Below, piece after piece: positions 33,797-44,759 of a stretch of 64,000 nucleotides of DNA (positions within the stretch are counted from its first letter, which is position 1; each line of letters starts with the position of its first letter). The position numbers and the translations under genes were made by a program. A model generated the notes under the pieces. The model was given only the letters and a program-made list of their open reading frames with translations, did no database searches and was not told the DNA's origin. Source of the stretch: Cannabis sativa (Eukaryota > Streptophyta > Magnoliopsida > Rosales > Cannabaceae); the NCBI RefSeq assembly GCF_029168945.1, contig NC_083606.1, positions 18,006,041 to 18,070,040 on the forward strand, in the 5' to 3' direction.

Positions 33797-35051
33797 TTAG
33801 ATCAGGAGCTTCTCAATAGCATCCTGCATTTATACACACAACAAGTAAGAATCCATCAAGTAAAACAAATTGAGCACTTGAAAACAAAAACAGCTGAAGA
33901 GATAGGACCACAGAATCAGACAACTAGAAATCAGAAAGGAAATTACCTTGAGTTGTTGTATTTGGGATTTCAATTGGCTTCCTTCGTTGGTTGTCACAGA
34001 GCATGCAATGACCGGTCTCGTGACACCACAAGCTCGGCCAAGTGCTTGTTTTGATGGAACGAAGACATACGGGACATTCTGAAAAATCCAATGGACTAGT
34101 TAGAAGAACATTCTCATTAAGCTCAAACTTAAACTGAGTTACAAGTTTAAATTTTGTCAACCAAAGACAACACACGAGAATCTTATGTCTTGGATAACAT
34201 GAATTGCAATGGCATTTCAAACAAACATATTACTTTAAACGGCATATCTAAAATTTAGAATAACAGATCATAACATCTATTTATTTGGAGAAATGAAGCA
34301 GATCAGAATGTTTATACAAACCATAAAACAGGTGAGAACTAAAATCATTTTCATAACAATTTAAACAACCAAGACAAATGGAATACATATAACAAGGAAA
34401 GAAATTGTAATTATACTCAATACAAAACAATTATATTCTAGAATATTAAAGGATTACCTTATCTTCAGCCAAGAGAGGAAGATGCAACAGAATCTCCAGA
34501 GGCTCAGTGTCCGCCGCCATTACCACAAACTCGGATATACCCCTATTCAGAGTCTTAGTCGCTGAAACATCACAATAATGTTCCATTTGATTAATGAATT
34601 ATATAAAATCATAGTATCACTATAACTAAGATTTAATATACAAATTTTTGTTCAGTTATGCTATAAATTAATAAACAACAAGATAGTCACGAAATCCAAA
34701 ACGAAATTGAAACAGGCTAGTACCCAATATGACGAATCCTATCAAAAACAAAAACAAGAAAGAACAGCAAATCAAGAAAAATAAAGTAAAAAATATGCAC
34801 ATGGGCAATAACGAACCCTCATTGGCGCCCTTCTTGAGCTGCTTGTAGTTAGCAGCTTGTTGAACAAGGTCCAATATGGTAATGCTGAGTTGGGAATCGG
34901 CTAAAGGATAGGCCTTTGGGTTCACTTCTTCTCCTGGCTGCAAAATCAAAATCAAAATCAAAACCAAAACCAAAACCACATATCAGAAAATTGAATCAGT
35001 AATCATGATTTTCCATAAGAACAAGGAAGAGGGAGACAGATGTTTTACCAT
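33797..35051 (-). CDS. SNU13: SNU13 / NHP2L1 (15.5K) L7Ae-family RNA-binding protein
   Basis: Five exons on the minus strand: 35049-35051, 34817-34937, 34458-34561, 33957-34078 and 33797-33833, all GT-AG. They give 387 bases, 128 codons plus stop, the normal length of plant SNU13. The first exon contributes only the ATG to the coding sequence. The protein shows [33 protein letters not shown], the L7Ae core around [19 protein letters not shown] and [20 protein letters not shown], and ends in EKLLI. SNU13 binds kink-turns in U4 snRNA (U4/U6.U5 tri-snRNP) and box C/D snoRNAs (with NOP56/58 and fibrillarin) in the nucleus. The frame is open throughout, splice sites are good and the promoter is typical, so it is probably functional. 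It lies between Helitron B and MULE-2. Confidence 0.96.
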
Positions 35052-35082
35052 TTTCGGTGTCGAGGTAGAACTTGAGAAGCGC

Positions 35083-35113
35083 TAGGGTTTTTAGGGATTG
35101 TAATTTAGGGTTT
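35083..35113 (-). promoter_or_regulatory. Telo-box motifs in the SNU13 leader
   Basis: On the minus strand AAACCCTAA (complement of 35105-35113) and AAAAACCCTA (complement of 35083-35092) match the telo-box of plant ribosome- and translation-related genes. Confidence 0.7.
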
Positions 35114-35137
35114 AAGAGAGTAAGTAGTAAGAGGAGT

Positions 35138-35145
35138 ATTTATAG
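35138..35145 (-). promoter_or_regulatory. SNU13 TATA box
   Basis: TATAAATA on the minus strand, about 87 bases upstream of the ATG, with the telo-boxes between TATA and ATG. Confidence 0.6.
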
Positions 35146-35183
35146 AACAAAGGGCCTAAAGAATACTTGCACTCAGCAATGTA

Positions 35184-35206
35184 GGCCCATATCTTTAGTT
35201 TGGGCT
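35184..35206 (-). promoter_or_regulatory. Site II (TGGGCY) elements upstream of SNU13
   Basis: GGCCCA (35184-35189; TGGGCC on the minus strand) and TGGGCT (35201-35206, plus strand) lie just upstream of the TATA box. The telo-box plus site II pair is the usual signature of TCP-driven ribosomal-protein-like genes in plants. Confidence 0.6.
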
Positions 35207-35862
35207 TGCTTTGGATTAGGCCTGTAGTTTTATTATTTTATACTTTTCCTATTTATTTACACTGCTATTTTATTTTTGGAAAATTTACATAAATTATTAA
35301 CTTTTTCCATTTTCTTATAATTATACTGTGACATGCGGATATTAACTTTTTTTACTTTTTTTTTTTAATTCGACAGTATACTGCCTTGGTTCAAATTGTG
35401 TATGATGGATTTGTGGCTTACAGGTGTCTTCTTGGGGGTTGTGCCTTTTGTGTACACACTTTTTTTGTTTATTATTTTTTTGACTGATTCGTGGCTTGTC
35501 ACAAAAGTGACAAGTTCTTTATTTTTTTTATTTTAATGGATTTAAAAATTATTATTTATTATTTTTAATATTTAATAATTATTATATTATCTTTTGATTA
35601 AAAGGCTGATGGGATGTGGGCTGTCACAAAAGTGACATGTTTTTTACTTTTTTTTATTTAAATATATTTAAAAATCCCACCCCCATGTCCCGCTATTCAT
35701 CTTCATCTTTTAGTTTTTTACATAAATCCAACCCCCCATGTTCTACTATTCATCATCTTCTTCTAGTAGATTTTTTTTATTTTTCATCTTAAACTTCTCT
35801 ATACATTTCCCACTTTTTTTTTGTTGGAATTCTTCTATAAATATTATTTTTCCTCATTAACA

Positions 35863-36390
35863 ATGGTTGTTAACCGATCTTCCTCCCATTTTGCCAAAAA
35901 GTCTCCAAAACAACCTCAAAAAAATAAAAACACGAGCATCAATGGACAAGAAGAGTTTGAAAGATAATCCTACTAGTCATACTTCCCCAGTTCCTACTAA
36001 AAGAAAACTAGGTTCTGGTACTTCGAAGAACACTAAATCAAAATACCCTCAATCTGTATTGGAGAACTCCGACTCTAATTTTGAGTTTGAGTCAAAGTTC
36101 CAAATTCTCCCAAATCTGATAAGGTTTTTTTCTATTGATCTTGTGTTGTTTTAGGGTTTTTTTCAAATTGATTATGTTTCCTATTTCTCTCTGTTTTTTT
36201 TTTTTACATGTTTTTTTTTTGTTAGTCCTATTTTATAGTTTTCTGTTTGTTTGACTCTGTGTCTTGTTGTTGCTTTGGTTTTATTTTGTTAACTCTTAGG
36301 GAAAGGGTAAATACCAAGTGAAGATTGTTCAATCAACTGATCTATTTGAAGACATAATTGGGAAAAGGGTTGTTGAGGTGTGTCATTTCA
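35863..36390 (+). pseudogene. 5' part of a MULE-2 gene (probable ULP-like gene)
   Basis: A TATA-like CTATAAATATT (35834-35844) precedes an ATG at 35863 and another at 35941. The second frame reads MDKKSLKDNPTSHTSPVPTK and onward as a lysine/serine-rich N-terminus to about 36131, where AAG|GTTTTT may be a donor. After a TCTTAG acceptor near 36299 a short exon reads KYQVKIVQSTDLFEDIIGKR. I do not recognise the product from this part alone. The link to ULP genes rests on the DUF1985-like exon further right. It is cut by the retroelement fragment at 36406. Confidence 0.45.
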
Positions 36391-36405
36391 TTATTTTAGT
36401 TTTAA

Positions 36406-37177
36406 TGTTGAAAGTACTACTTGTTGATTTTCATGATTCAGATTACCGAGTTGATTATCTTTAAATAGATTGATTTCAACACATGTATTTTAGACTTGAA
36501 TTGAGAGTAAAGCAGTAATGCACACAAAGATTTACAAGCTTCATCTGCACTGAGAACACATCTCAGCCGATTAGTGCTTGGGTTCCCTGAACCAGGGTAA
36601 TCTCATCTACTAATTCTCAAGAGTTTTGTATTACAATTTCCAGTTCACTCTAAGGAATTTAATACAAACTTTACAGCAATTAGTAATGAATTACCAACAA
36701 CAATTAAGAATCTTGATTGCAAGTACACAATCCCTTGTGCAGCAACTGAGTTCGTCTTCGACACTTCTTCAACCTGAAATCCTTTCAGATCTGATGACGA
36801 AGTTGACACTGAACTCCCTTCAAGCTGAACTCAGCAACTTCAGGCTCTGATCGTTCTGCCATAGATGACCATCTTCAAGCTATACAATCAGACTTGTAGA
36901 AACAACAACAAGAACAGCAAGAAACAATACTAACACACACGATGAAACTGAACTAACCCACAATATCGATTTTTATGGATAATCTATTTATAGAATGAAA
37001 CCGACTATTTATACCCAACAGAACAGTCCACCTGGCACTAACTAACACCTAACGATAAGTCATAACAGACTCATACCACCTTAACAGTACGCAAGTGTGC
37101 AGATATAACAGACTAAAAATCCAGACATGACTAGACATTCTATTAAAATAATCTGTCACAAAATAACGACACTTACA
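36406..37177 (-). repeat. 3' LTR of the truncated Sirevirus-like element
   Basis: On the minus strand it begins TGTAAGTGTCG directly after the polypurine tract AAGGGGGAGAA and ends TTCAACA at 36406, giving 772 bp with TG...CA ends. There is no partner LTR in the window. Confidence 0.7.
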
Positions 37178-37397
37178 TTCTCCCCCTTGACAGATTATGT
37201 TCAATGACTCAAAAAAAATAAAGACTAAAGACCTCAAAAGACACACAGTAATCACAGAATTAATGCACCAAAAAAAATGTCTTTAGAATTATAAACAAAG
37301 CAACCCATAAAACCATATATCAAAAAAAACATAAGTACAAACATCTCCCCCTTCATTGAATATGAGTTGCTTGATCCTGTTCTTTGCCAGACTCCCC

Positions 37398-39146
37398 CTA
37401 GGAAGGTGGCCCAGTCGACACCAAGGGTGTTGTAGTGGTTACTGGAGACGAGACAGTTGTAGGATGCATATTCGGTTGGGCTAGACTGGTGACAGGGGCA
37501 AATACAGACGGTTCCCCCTGCACATGTGCGTTACTTCCGGACGCATCAAAGGATGCTCCAAACGAATCTCTATGAAACTCAGGCAGAGAAATGTCAATAG
37601 ATGGAGGCACATAATCCCCAGAATAACGGTGCAAAAGAGTAGACTTGATAGTGCGAACCATTTTATACATGGAGGCCTCAAATGCAAGCTGGCGCTTTTG
37701 ATCCTTCTTATATCGTTTGAGAAAAGATGTAAACTCAGAAAACATTTGAACCTGCCAACTGGAATCCGAAAGCCCTTTGAACATAGGAGACTTGCCTTTA
37801 CTGACCTTGGACACAGAAGGAGTGGTTGATGAAGGCTGCCTATCGACCACAGAGAGAAAGCTCTTACTGAGTACAGGATTTTGAACTTGATAGTCATGCG
37901 TTGTAAGAGGCGGGTAAGCAGCCATAAGTACTCGTTGAACAAGGCTTGGAAAGGGTAGCTTGTTACGAGTGCCAGTAGTTTCTGAAGCTTCAAGGATCCG
38001 TTCAAATATGAGAGATGGCAGATCAATAGACACATGAGTTCCTACAGCATACAGAAACTTGCCAATCTCAAGTGTAACTGATGACAAATGAGAATTAGGA
38101 AACTAATTGTACAACGCTACCCGATGAAGAACCCTATAAAAAGGTGTCAGATGAGTGGCTAAAATTTCCTGTGTATCCCACAGATAATCATCCCTGCCAG
38201 TTAGCACTCTACCCATCACATTTTGATCTGGATTGAATTGTTTCCCATATGTTGGATTCCTGATGGACTCAACTTTCAACATGCATGCAATAGTGGATGG
38301 ACCAAATGGAACACGATTACCCCTAACAAATGCACTCACACACCCTGGATGACCCTCAGCAATAACAGTCCTATCTAGATTAGCACAGAATTCTCGAACT
38401 ACAATGGGATGAGGTGCAGACAAGTTAGTGACCGTGTTTACCCATTTCCTAATTTTTAAAAAATCATGCAATTCAGGAAAATCATCTAACATGACTACTT
38501 GTTCGAACCAAAGGTCACGACTACCAAACCATCGTTGGTAAACCGAAGCTTTGGAGACATCAACAAAGCATTGAACAGTGGATGGGTCAACAGATGCTAT
38601 GGGGACTTTTGGACATTTCGATTTTTTGGAGCCTTTAGACGACTGTTTGGGAAACGAGTCTGTAGATGGGACTGAAATGGGTTCGGTCTCGGATTTCTTT
38701 TCAAGTGGTTGATACGTGGTATCACGTGAGGACCTTCGTTTTGGCTGAACAGTGGTTTGGGAAGGAATATACACCTTAGATGGAGCACGAGGAGGTCCTA
38801 CGGGTTTGGATTGAGGCTGTAGACTCGACGATGAACTAGTGACTCGTTTTGACACAGACGGAGGGGGTGACGACATAGAAGGACTAGCCTTTTTAGACAG
38901 GGGAGGAGCCTTACCTTGAAACGTACGAGGTTTCCGAATGATTGGCGATGAAGGCGGGGACGGAGTCGACTCAGGACTCGAATGGCGAGCAGAACCAACA
39001 ACCTCCGATTGGTAAAGGACAATGTCACAACAGGGATTAGACATATTAGCCTCGACTATAGATACGACTGTAGGATCAACAGTAGTTGACACTGATGGAA
39101 CGAACATGGCAACAGGGGTTACTGCTATGGGAGTGGTATTCTCCAT
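37398..39146 (-). pseudogene. Extra ORF (plant 'putative transposon protein' family) of the truncated element
   Basis: ATG at 39146, read on the minus strand. A 347-codon stretch ends at a TAG near 38104. The same frame continues 229 codons to a stop directly followed by a GGGGGAG tract. The N-terminal third is Ser/Pro/Lys-rich and low complexity. The middle holds the conserved region seen in the ORF at 57209 (VVREFCANLD, FVRGNRVPFGPSTIACML, then IGKFLYAVGTHVSIDLPSLI). The family is known from plant retroelements and is often annotated as a putative plant transposon protein; its role is unknown. One nonsense change separates the two halves. Confidence 0.75.
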
Positions 39147-39183
39147 TTTAAAGAGAGAGTTGTGAATGTTGCAGGACTTAGGG

Positions 39184-39440
39184 TTTTTTTATGCTTGTTT
39201 TTTATGTTTTTTATTTTATTTTTTTGTTGTTTTAGTTTTGTTTTAGTAGTGCTTTCTTATGTTGTTTTATAGGATTGGGAATCCAAGTACACCCGATCGG
39301 AATACTACCATTCCAGAGTTTTTTTATGCTTGTTTTTTTATTTTTTTTTTTGTGTTGTTTTCGTAGTGTTTTCTTATGTTTTTTTATAGGATTGAAAATC
39401 CAAGTACACCCGATCGGAATACTACCATTCCAGAGTTACA
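39184..39440 (+). repeat. Tandem duplication of a MULE-2 exon with its intron
   Basis: The unit GTTTTTTTATGCTTGTTTTTT ... TTATAGGATTG...AATCCAAGTACACCCG...CCATTCCAGAG occurs twice (to 39316, and to about 39435). The second copy runs into the DUF1985-like exon. Confidence 0.8.
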
Positions 39441-39535
39441 AACTCTGGTTATTACTCTGCTATTGAAGATATTAAAAAAAAATTTACTGAAACCCAATTA
39501 AATATGTGTTTCAAAAACTGTATTGGAAGTTGTTT
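39390..39535 (+). pseudogene. DUF1985-like exon of the MULE-2 ULP gene, truncated
   Basis: After an acceptor-like TTATAG the frame reads DWKSKYTRSEYYHSRVTNSG then YYSAIEDIKKKFTETQLNMC and FKNCIGS. This resembles the start of the DUF1985 region of ULP-type MULE genes (I/LxxxLTxxQ-xxF). It ends abruptly at the junction with the inverted MURA fragment. Confidence 0.5.
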
Positions 39536-39861
39536 TTGATTGCGTAGAAGCTGTAAACTTTCTTCAGTGTTTTCATGTCTTTGTATGCCTGACCTTTTTC
39601 AACTTCTGGGTGATGTTTGTCTGTTATTAACTTCGCATTGTTGATGTCGATTTCTGGATTTAGTTTTTTACTGTTGTTTTCATGTTTTTCTACCATTTTT
39701 TTAGCAACCAGCTTCGCATAGTCAACTGTGTTGAATTTGTCGTTTTCAAGTTCTCTTGTTTTCAACTCTCCTCCTTCTTCTAATTGGTGTTCCAATGTGT
39801 ATGATTCTGTTGTTACTGTGTTGTTTTCAAGTATTGTTGTGTTGTTTTTGAGCATTGTCAC
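39511..39861 (-). pseudogene. MURA N-terminal fragment (MuDR DNA-binding region) of MULE-2
   Basis: 116 codons on the minus strand, ending GQAYKDMKTLKKVYSFYAIKNNFQYSF. This is the beginning of the MuDR-type DNA-binding domain ('Gxx(F/Y)x...lkxaxxxYAIxNxFxxxx'). The zinc ligands and the whole DDE core are missing because the sequence joins the ULP exon. The upstream part is charged and matches the variable N-terminus of MURA proteins. Confidence 0.6.
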
Positions 39862-40299
39862 ATTCTCTTGAAATAATTATGTTCTTTTTTCCATTGTCTA
39901 TTGCTCTTTATGAGAATTGGTATAGATTCAATGTCCTGTCATTTTTCACAATATTTCATTTACGTGGCCTTTTTTTCATATTAAAACAACAGTAAAATAA
40001 TACTACAAAACAGTAATTTGTTGTTGATTTAGTAATTTTTTCTCTTTGCCAGATTTTATGGTTTTTTCCTGGTGTTTCTATGATTCCGGTGTTGATTTGT
40101 CCGTCCCCAACCACGAAGGAGATGTGTCGTTTGTGTTTTGTTACTGTTTACAGTATAAAAGTAAATATATTGGGCCTAGACAGTATAAAAGAAATAAAAA
40201 CGGGCTTGGACAATAAAAATATAAAGTTTATTGTGTCCCAGTATTTTTGAAAATATTTGGTAAAAAAGCAATATTTTTGTAAGTTTCCCTTTATTTTTT

Positions 40300-40800
40300 C
40301 TCTTTTTTTTTGAACAATTTATTTTTTTCTTTTGAACAATGCTCATTTCTCTTATTTTATTAACATATATAACAGTGTATTTACATATATAACAGTGTAT
40401 TTGTTTAGATAAAACCATTTGGTATACCAAATTTAAAATTAATTATTTACAGTCAAATTTCTGATTAAGAATATTTTAAGAAAATTTACAATTTTATATA
40501 CTTTATATAAATTATTACAAAATGTGAAAAAAAATACTTATTCACATTTTCTCATACATTTTTGTTAATTATAAAATATATATAATAATAATTATTGACT
40601 ACTATATTTTATTTTTATTAGATTTCACAATCTTAGTTATATTGATATAATCTTATCTTTTAATTGTTGTTTAATTTTACACTTTTATTAAATACCTCAA
40701 TTTTTAATTATATTGCATAATTAGAAAACCACGCACAGTGTTGTAATATAATAAATTTATATGTTTATTTAATTATTTATATATCTATAAATATACATAT
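40300..40800. other. AT-rich non-coding stretch
   Basis: No gene. It contains a direct repeat, TTAACATATATAACAGTGTAT / TTACATATATAACAGTGTAT, at about 40361-40401. Confidence 0.5.
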
Positions 40801-40801
40801 A

Positions 40802-42685
40802 TATTGGAGATTATTTTACAGGATCTAGATTTACTACCATGTATGTTGTTTAACATCCTAAATATGAATTTATAAAACAATGGAATTTAAACACATATAA
40901 AGTTCAAGAAATCTTACATTGGTTGTAGCAGAATTAAATGACTCTTTCCGCTCAGATCTCTAACTCTTGTATCCTTTCAGTAGTAGAGTATCACCAAGAT
41001 CTGCGCCTGATTCTCCTTCAGTTGATTGAATTCTTCACAATCTTAAACACTATGATTGAGTACCAACTTGCTATGCGTGGGCATGTACTCTATCATTAAG
41101 GCTCAAATTTTGATAGTGAAGAAGACTAAGAATTTTGAATTAGAAGAGAGAAAAGAATAATAAGAAGTCTCAAAACTCTAGTTGTCTGTCAGAATGAAAA
41201 TTAGGTTTAAGGCTGTATAAGCATTAGTCTGGATAATGAGACATTACTCTTCTTTTTATACTAATTCTACTAGGGTTAGGATTGAATAATTATTTAGAAT
41301 GAAAAAAAAATGATAAAAATAGTGCAAAAATAGGATTAAGTGGCCGACCCCTTATGTGGGCCCATCACTAGTTAGATTTTCGCCATTTTTCTCAATCATT
41401 TATCTATTTTTCACAAATATCACTTTTTGCACTTTCAATCCTATAAATGGCAAAACTATTTATTTAATAATTAAAATTATATATCAAATAAAATTGTTAT
41501 TTATATTATTTATTAATTAGACTCCATAAAGTCTCTTAATTAACAAATAAATCCTAAAATTCTATTTCTTCACAATCAAGTCATAACTTAGTGAAAATTT
41601 ATAAATAAGACATAGTCTAATTTTAGAATTATAATTGATTAATTAAAATCAATTAACTGAGTATTACAAGTAGTATTGTCTCAACTAGTATGGGGACCAC
41701 ATGCCTATATAACCGAGCTTCCAATAAGCAGATCTAGAATTTACCAAGTACATTCCCTAACTTATTAATTCCTCCTTGCACCACTATAGATTTGGAATTG
41801 AATACACTCTCAATTATATATACCACTCTACATATTCCACGATATAGATACGCTATGAAAATTTTAACCATCGTTCTAGCCCCAATATCAAAGATCATGT
41901 ATAGATAATTTACACCGAGTAGGGACAAATTTATCGTTTTATCCCTCAATGTATTTTATCCTTAAAATACTTAGCTTCCTATAAATGATATTTTAGTAAA
42001 CTAATATAATCACTGAAATAAGAGCTCTTCCATTTATCTCTATTAAGCCAAGCTTGAAGGAAATCATCATTTTACTTCTACGTCCAGATAGAAGCTATAG
42101 ATTCCATATCTATGTTTAGCGCTCCCACTCAATTGTACTAGCATGTTCCCAAATTGTACATTCGACCCGAACCAAATGGTAGGCTTTAACTAACAACTCA
42201 AAGATAACAAATGACACTCTTGAGATCGAAACTAACCATGTCAGGATTAAGATCTTTACCAGTGATATTGACTTAGAAAGATACAACAGCAAGATTATAA
42301 TATCTTTACCAAGATCAATATTGGGCCCAGTCCAATGTATACTCCATACATCCGATACTAGCATACTTTGTCAATGTTCTGTAAAGAACATAACACTTAT
42401 CCAAGGTGTAAGTAAGCTTTATCACTGACTATCACATCCGTGTAAATCCAGTGCACTGATGAATCAAGGGACATTAACTTTTGAAGCATATAATCACAAT
42501 TACCTTCTACTATGTTGACATCACTATAATTGTGAATAACTATATGTTCTGGACTTAACAGAAATTGTATACATTAAACCATAAACATGAAAACTACATG
42601 TAAACATAAATGACTTTTAATCTTCTATTGATAACAAATAAGATTAGAATGAAATGAATTTTATTTAGGGCATAAAATCCCAACA
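40802..42685 (-). repeat. Solo LTR, family A copy 2
   Basis: Begins TGTTGGGATTTTATGCCC on the minus strand and ends TCCAATA. The 5 bp ATATA flanks both sides (40797-40801, 42686-42690). It matches 26620-28486 along its length with many substitutions, so both are old or come from different subfamilies. No internal domain. Confidence 0.85.
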
Positions 42686-42716
42686 ATATATATATGTTAA
42701 TTTAAGATTGTTACAG

Positions 42717-43047
42717 GAGCAGCTGCTTTCATCAAATCAGTTCGACCGAAATGGAAATCTTCTATGATCAGATCAGCACTCATGATATAACAGGTGAAAA
42801 AAGTGACACAAAATCTTCACTTAAAGCTGGAACTATCTTATTCAAGAACAAAATTTAATTTATTTTTCTATGTTTTGATGCAGCAAGTGAATACAACAAC
42901 ATGGGAAAACCATTGGGAAACAACTCAAACTCCATAGTGAGTCCACATGAAACAGGTGTAGGAGAAATCAACCCAATGAAAGCTCTTAACCAAGGGCTAG
43001 TGTTTGAAATAACAGTGAAGACTATCTGCAACCCAAGAAGAAACAAT
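42717..43047 (+). pseudogene. Subtilisin-like protease (SBT) gene fragment
   Basis: Two exons with GT-AG borders (42717-42793 and 42884 to about 43047) read GAAAFIKSVRPKWKSSMIRS then ALMIT-A-SEYNNMGKPLG and GVGEINPMKALNQGLVFEIT. This is the segment just after the catalytic Ser motif (GTSMxxPHxxG) of plant subtilases, through the conserved AxxPGLVxE-like region. The catalytic residues, the prodomain and the C-terminal Fn3 domain are absent, and the sequence passes into an A-run at about 43055. It is a relic. Confidence 0.82.
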
Positions 43048-43059
43048 GAGCAGAAAAAA

Positions 43060-44530
43060 AAAAAAAAAGTTTTACCCTAATTCATGCATTATTATATCTG
43101 TGGGGTCCATAGCATTGAATAAAATGAAATAATGAATTAATAAAAAAGTAATTATAAAAAATTGGTTAGATGATACACTATATAATGGACACGTGGGAGA
43201 CAAATAACATTTTTCAATTAAATAGCAAATGTCAAAAAATAGAGTTGAATAAAAAAATATTTTAATCAATCCTAGTTTAAATATGTTGCATTTAAGACAA
43301 CGGTATTACAATGCACTTACCCAATTAAAATAAACTATTAAATGTCCTACAAATAAGGTATTTAGAAAATTCCTTACAGTAGAAGAGTCTTATACATATT
43401 TACAATTATTTTATACTTGTAAGTAGTTAACATTCATATCAATACTTTAGTAGTTATAAATGACTTATTTTTCTTGAGTCGTTAGACATTCAACAATTAC
43501 ACCAAAAAAAGATAAGATATAGTAGCTTAATTAGTATTATTTGTAATGTAATCTTATATTAAAACTTAAAACTGAAAAAATGAATAAACAAAATTAGCAA
43601 ACGGACAAAGAAAAAAAAAGAACTATAAAATCAAAAGTCATGTCGTAATAGTATTTTTTGGTGTTTAGAAACATCCAAATATATATAAAATTAAATATTA
43701 TAAACCAAATGTCATATTATAACAGTGCTTTTTTGGTGCTTAAAAACACCTAAATATTTATTCTCGTTAGTTTGTCACTTTTATAATTTTTGAACATTTG
43801 TATTCTTGAATAAATATTTATTGCACATTTTGAATAACATAATATATTATAAGCATAATTAACTCTTTTTCCTTTTTGTAAATAATAGAATGTAATTATA
43901 ATCTGCGCACTATATCTAAACATAACTTCATCTTTACAGTCTTTTAGATTCTCTTTTATATAACTATTACAACATAATGATTTATAGTTTTTAAAATGAG
44001 TAATTAACACCGAAACTTTTTTATGTTTTAACTTTTATATACTTAATTTCTTTATTTTTTTTTTTTTGTCAAAACTCCTGTGTACACTTGTATATATGTG
44101 ACAGTAAAACTTCAAATTCAATACAATGGTAATTTAATTGATATTTAATGGTAATATCTAACTGATGCCTCAAATTTACAAAGAAAAATAAAACATAAAA
44201 GAATTTTGCTAAAAAAAAAAAGAATTAAGTGTATAAAATCAAAACGTAATAAATGTTGCCTCCAATAATCCTTTTAAGAATAATGTAAAAAGAAAATGTA
44301 TAGAAATATATACATAAAGTTGTTATTTTTTTATCTTTATTTTGATCTATAATAATATGTGATCTTTTACAACATAACATTGATATATGACTTTTACATA
44401 CAAATTTTGATTCATAATATAATAAGATTGTGTTAATTAGTTTTCATATGCTATTACATTAGGCTTTAATGCAAATGATATAATAGAGAATCTTGATATT
44501 GACCAACACTGCAATTTGATTCACCGAATA
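43060..44530. other. AT-rich non-coding stretch
   Basis: No sustained frame or RNA gene. A partially duplicated phrase (ATAACAGTGCTTTTTTGGTG(C)TTA near 43645 and 43720) is the only structure noticed. Confidence 0.5.
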
Positions 44531-44535
44531 TTATT

Positions 44536-44752
44536 GTAGGGATACGATTTTGTCCCGTGATGTACTTTCACGAAATGTATTCCGTGGTACATTAGATGAG
44601 TCTCAGGGTACATTAGATGAGTGTCAGGGTACGAAACTATTTTTTAACGCTAATTATCCCTAGATCAATTTCAGCCCTCAGATTAACGGTTGCCGTACAT
44701 CACGGAATACATTCCGTGAAAGTACAATCACAGGACAAAATCGTGTCCCTAC
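44536..44752. mobile_element. Short MITE with about 45 bp TIRs
   Basis: GTAGGGATACGATTTTGTCC ... TACTTTCACG(A/G)AATGTATTCCGTG is inverted at the right end (CACGGAATACATTCCGTGAA ... GGACAAAATCGTGTCCCTAC). The centre contains ACATTAGATGAGTCTCAGGGT twice in tandem (one difference). The flanks are AT-rich and the TSD is unclear. Non-coding. Confidence 0.85.
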
Positions 44753-44759
44753 TATTATA

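Larger units (their letters stand above)
36406..39183 (-). mobile_element. 5'-truncated Sirevirus-like fragment: extra ORF + PPT array + 3' LTR
   Basis: On the minus strand the order is extra ORF, several AGGGGGAG polypurine modules (37391-37399, 37345-37353, 37178-37188), then an LTR. This copies the 3' half of the Sirevirus at 50-60 kb in organisation but not in sequence. Gag-pol and the 5' LTR are missing. The upstream breakpoint falls near 39150-39183, where MULE-2 sequence resumes. Confidence 0.7.
35278..40289. mobile_element. MULE-2: internally deleted Kaonashi-like MULE with nested retroelement
   Basis: The ends GGAAAATTTACATAAAT (35278) and, inverted, GGGAAACTTACAAAAATAT (40289) are imperfect TIRs, similar also to ...ATACTGTGACA / ATACTGGGACA further in. 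The 9 bp TTTATTTTT abuts both ends (35269-35277, 40290-40298), a standard MULE duplication length, though low in complexity. Inside are a plus-strand gene with a DUF1985-like exon and a minus-strand MURA N-terminus, the same arrangement as MULE-1 with the middle missing. A retroelement fragment (36406 to about 39183) has landed in it. Confidence 0.75.

Noticed and set aside
39144..39151. TTTAA as the TSD of the truncated Sirevirus-like fragment (also at 36401-36405)
   Set aside because: It would place the element boundary exactly at the ATG of its ORF, and the leader-like sequence beyond looks like part of the element, so the match is probably chance.
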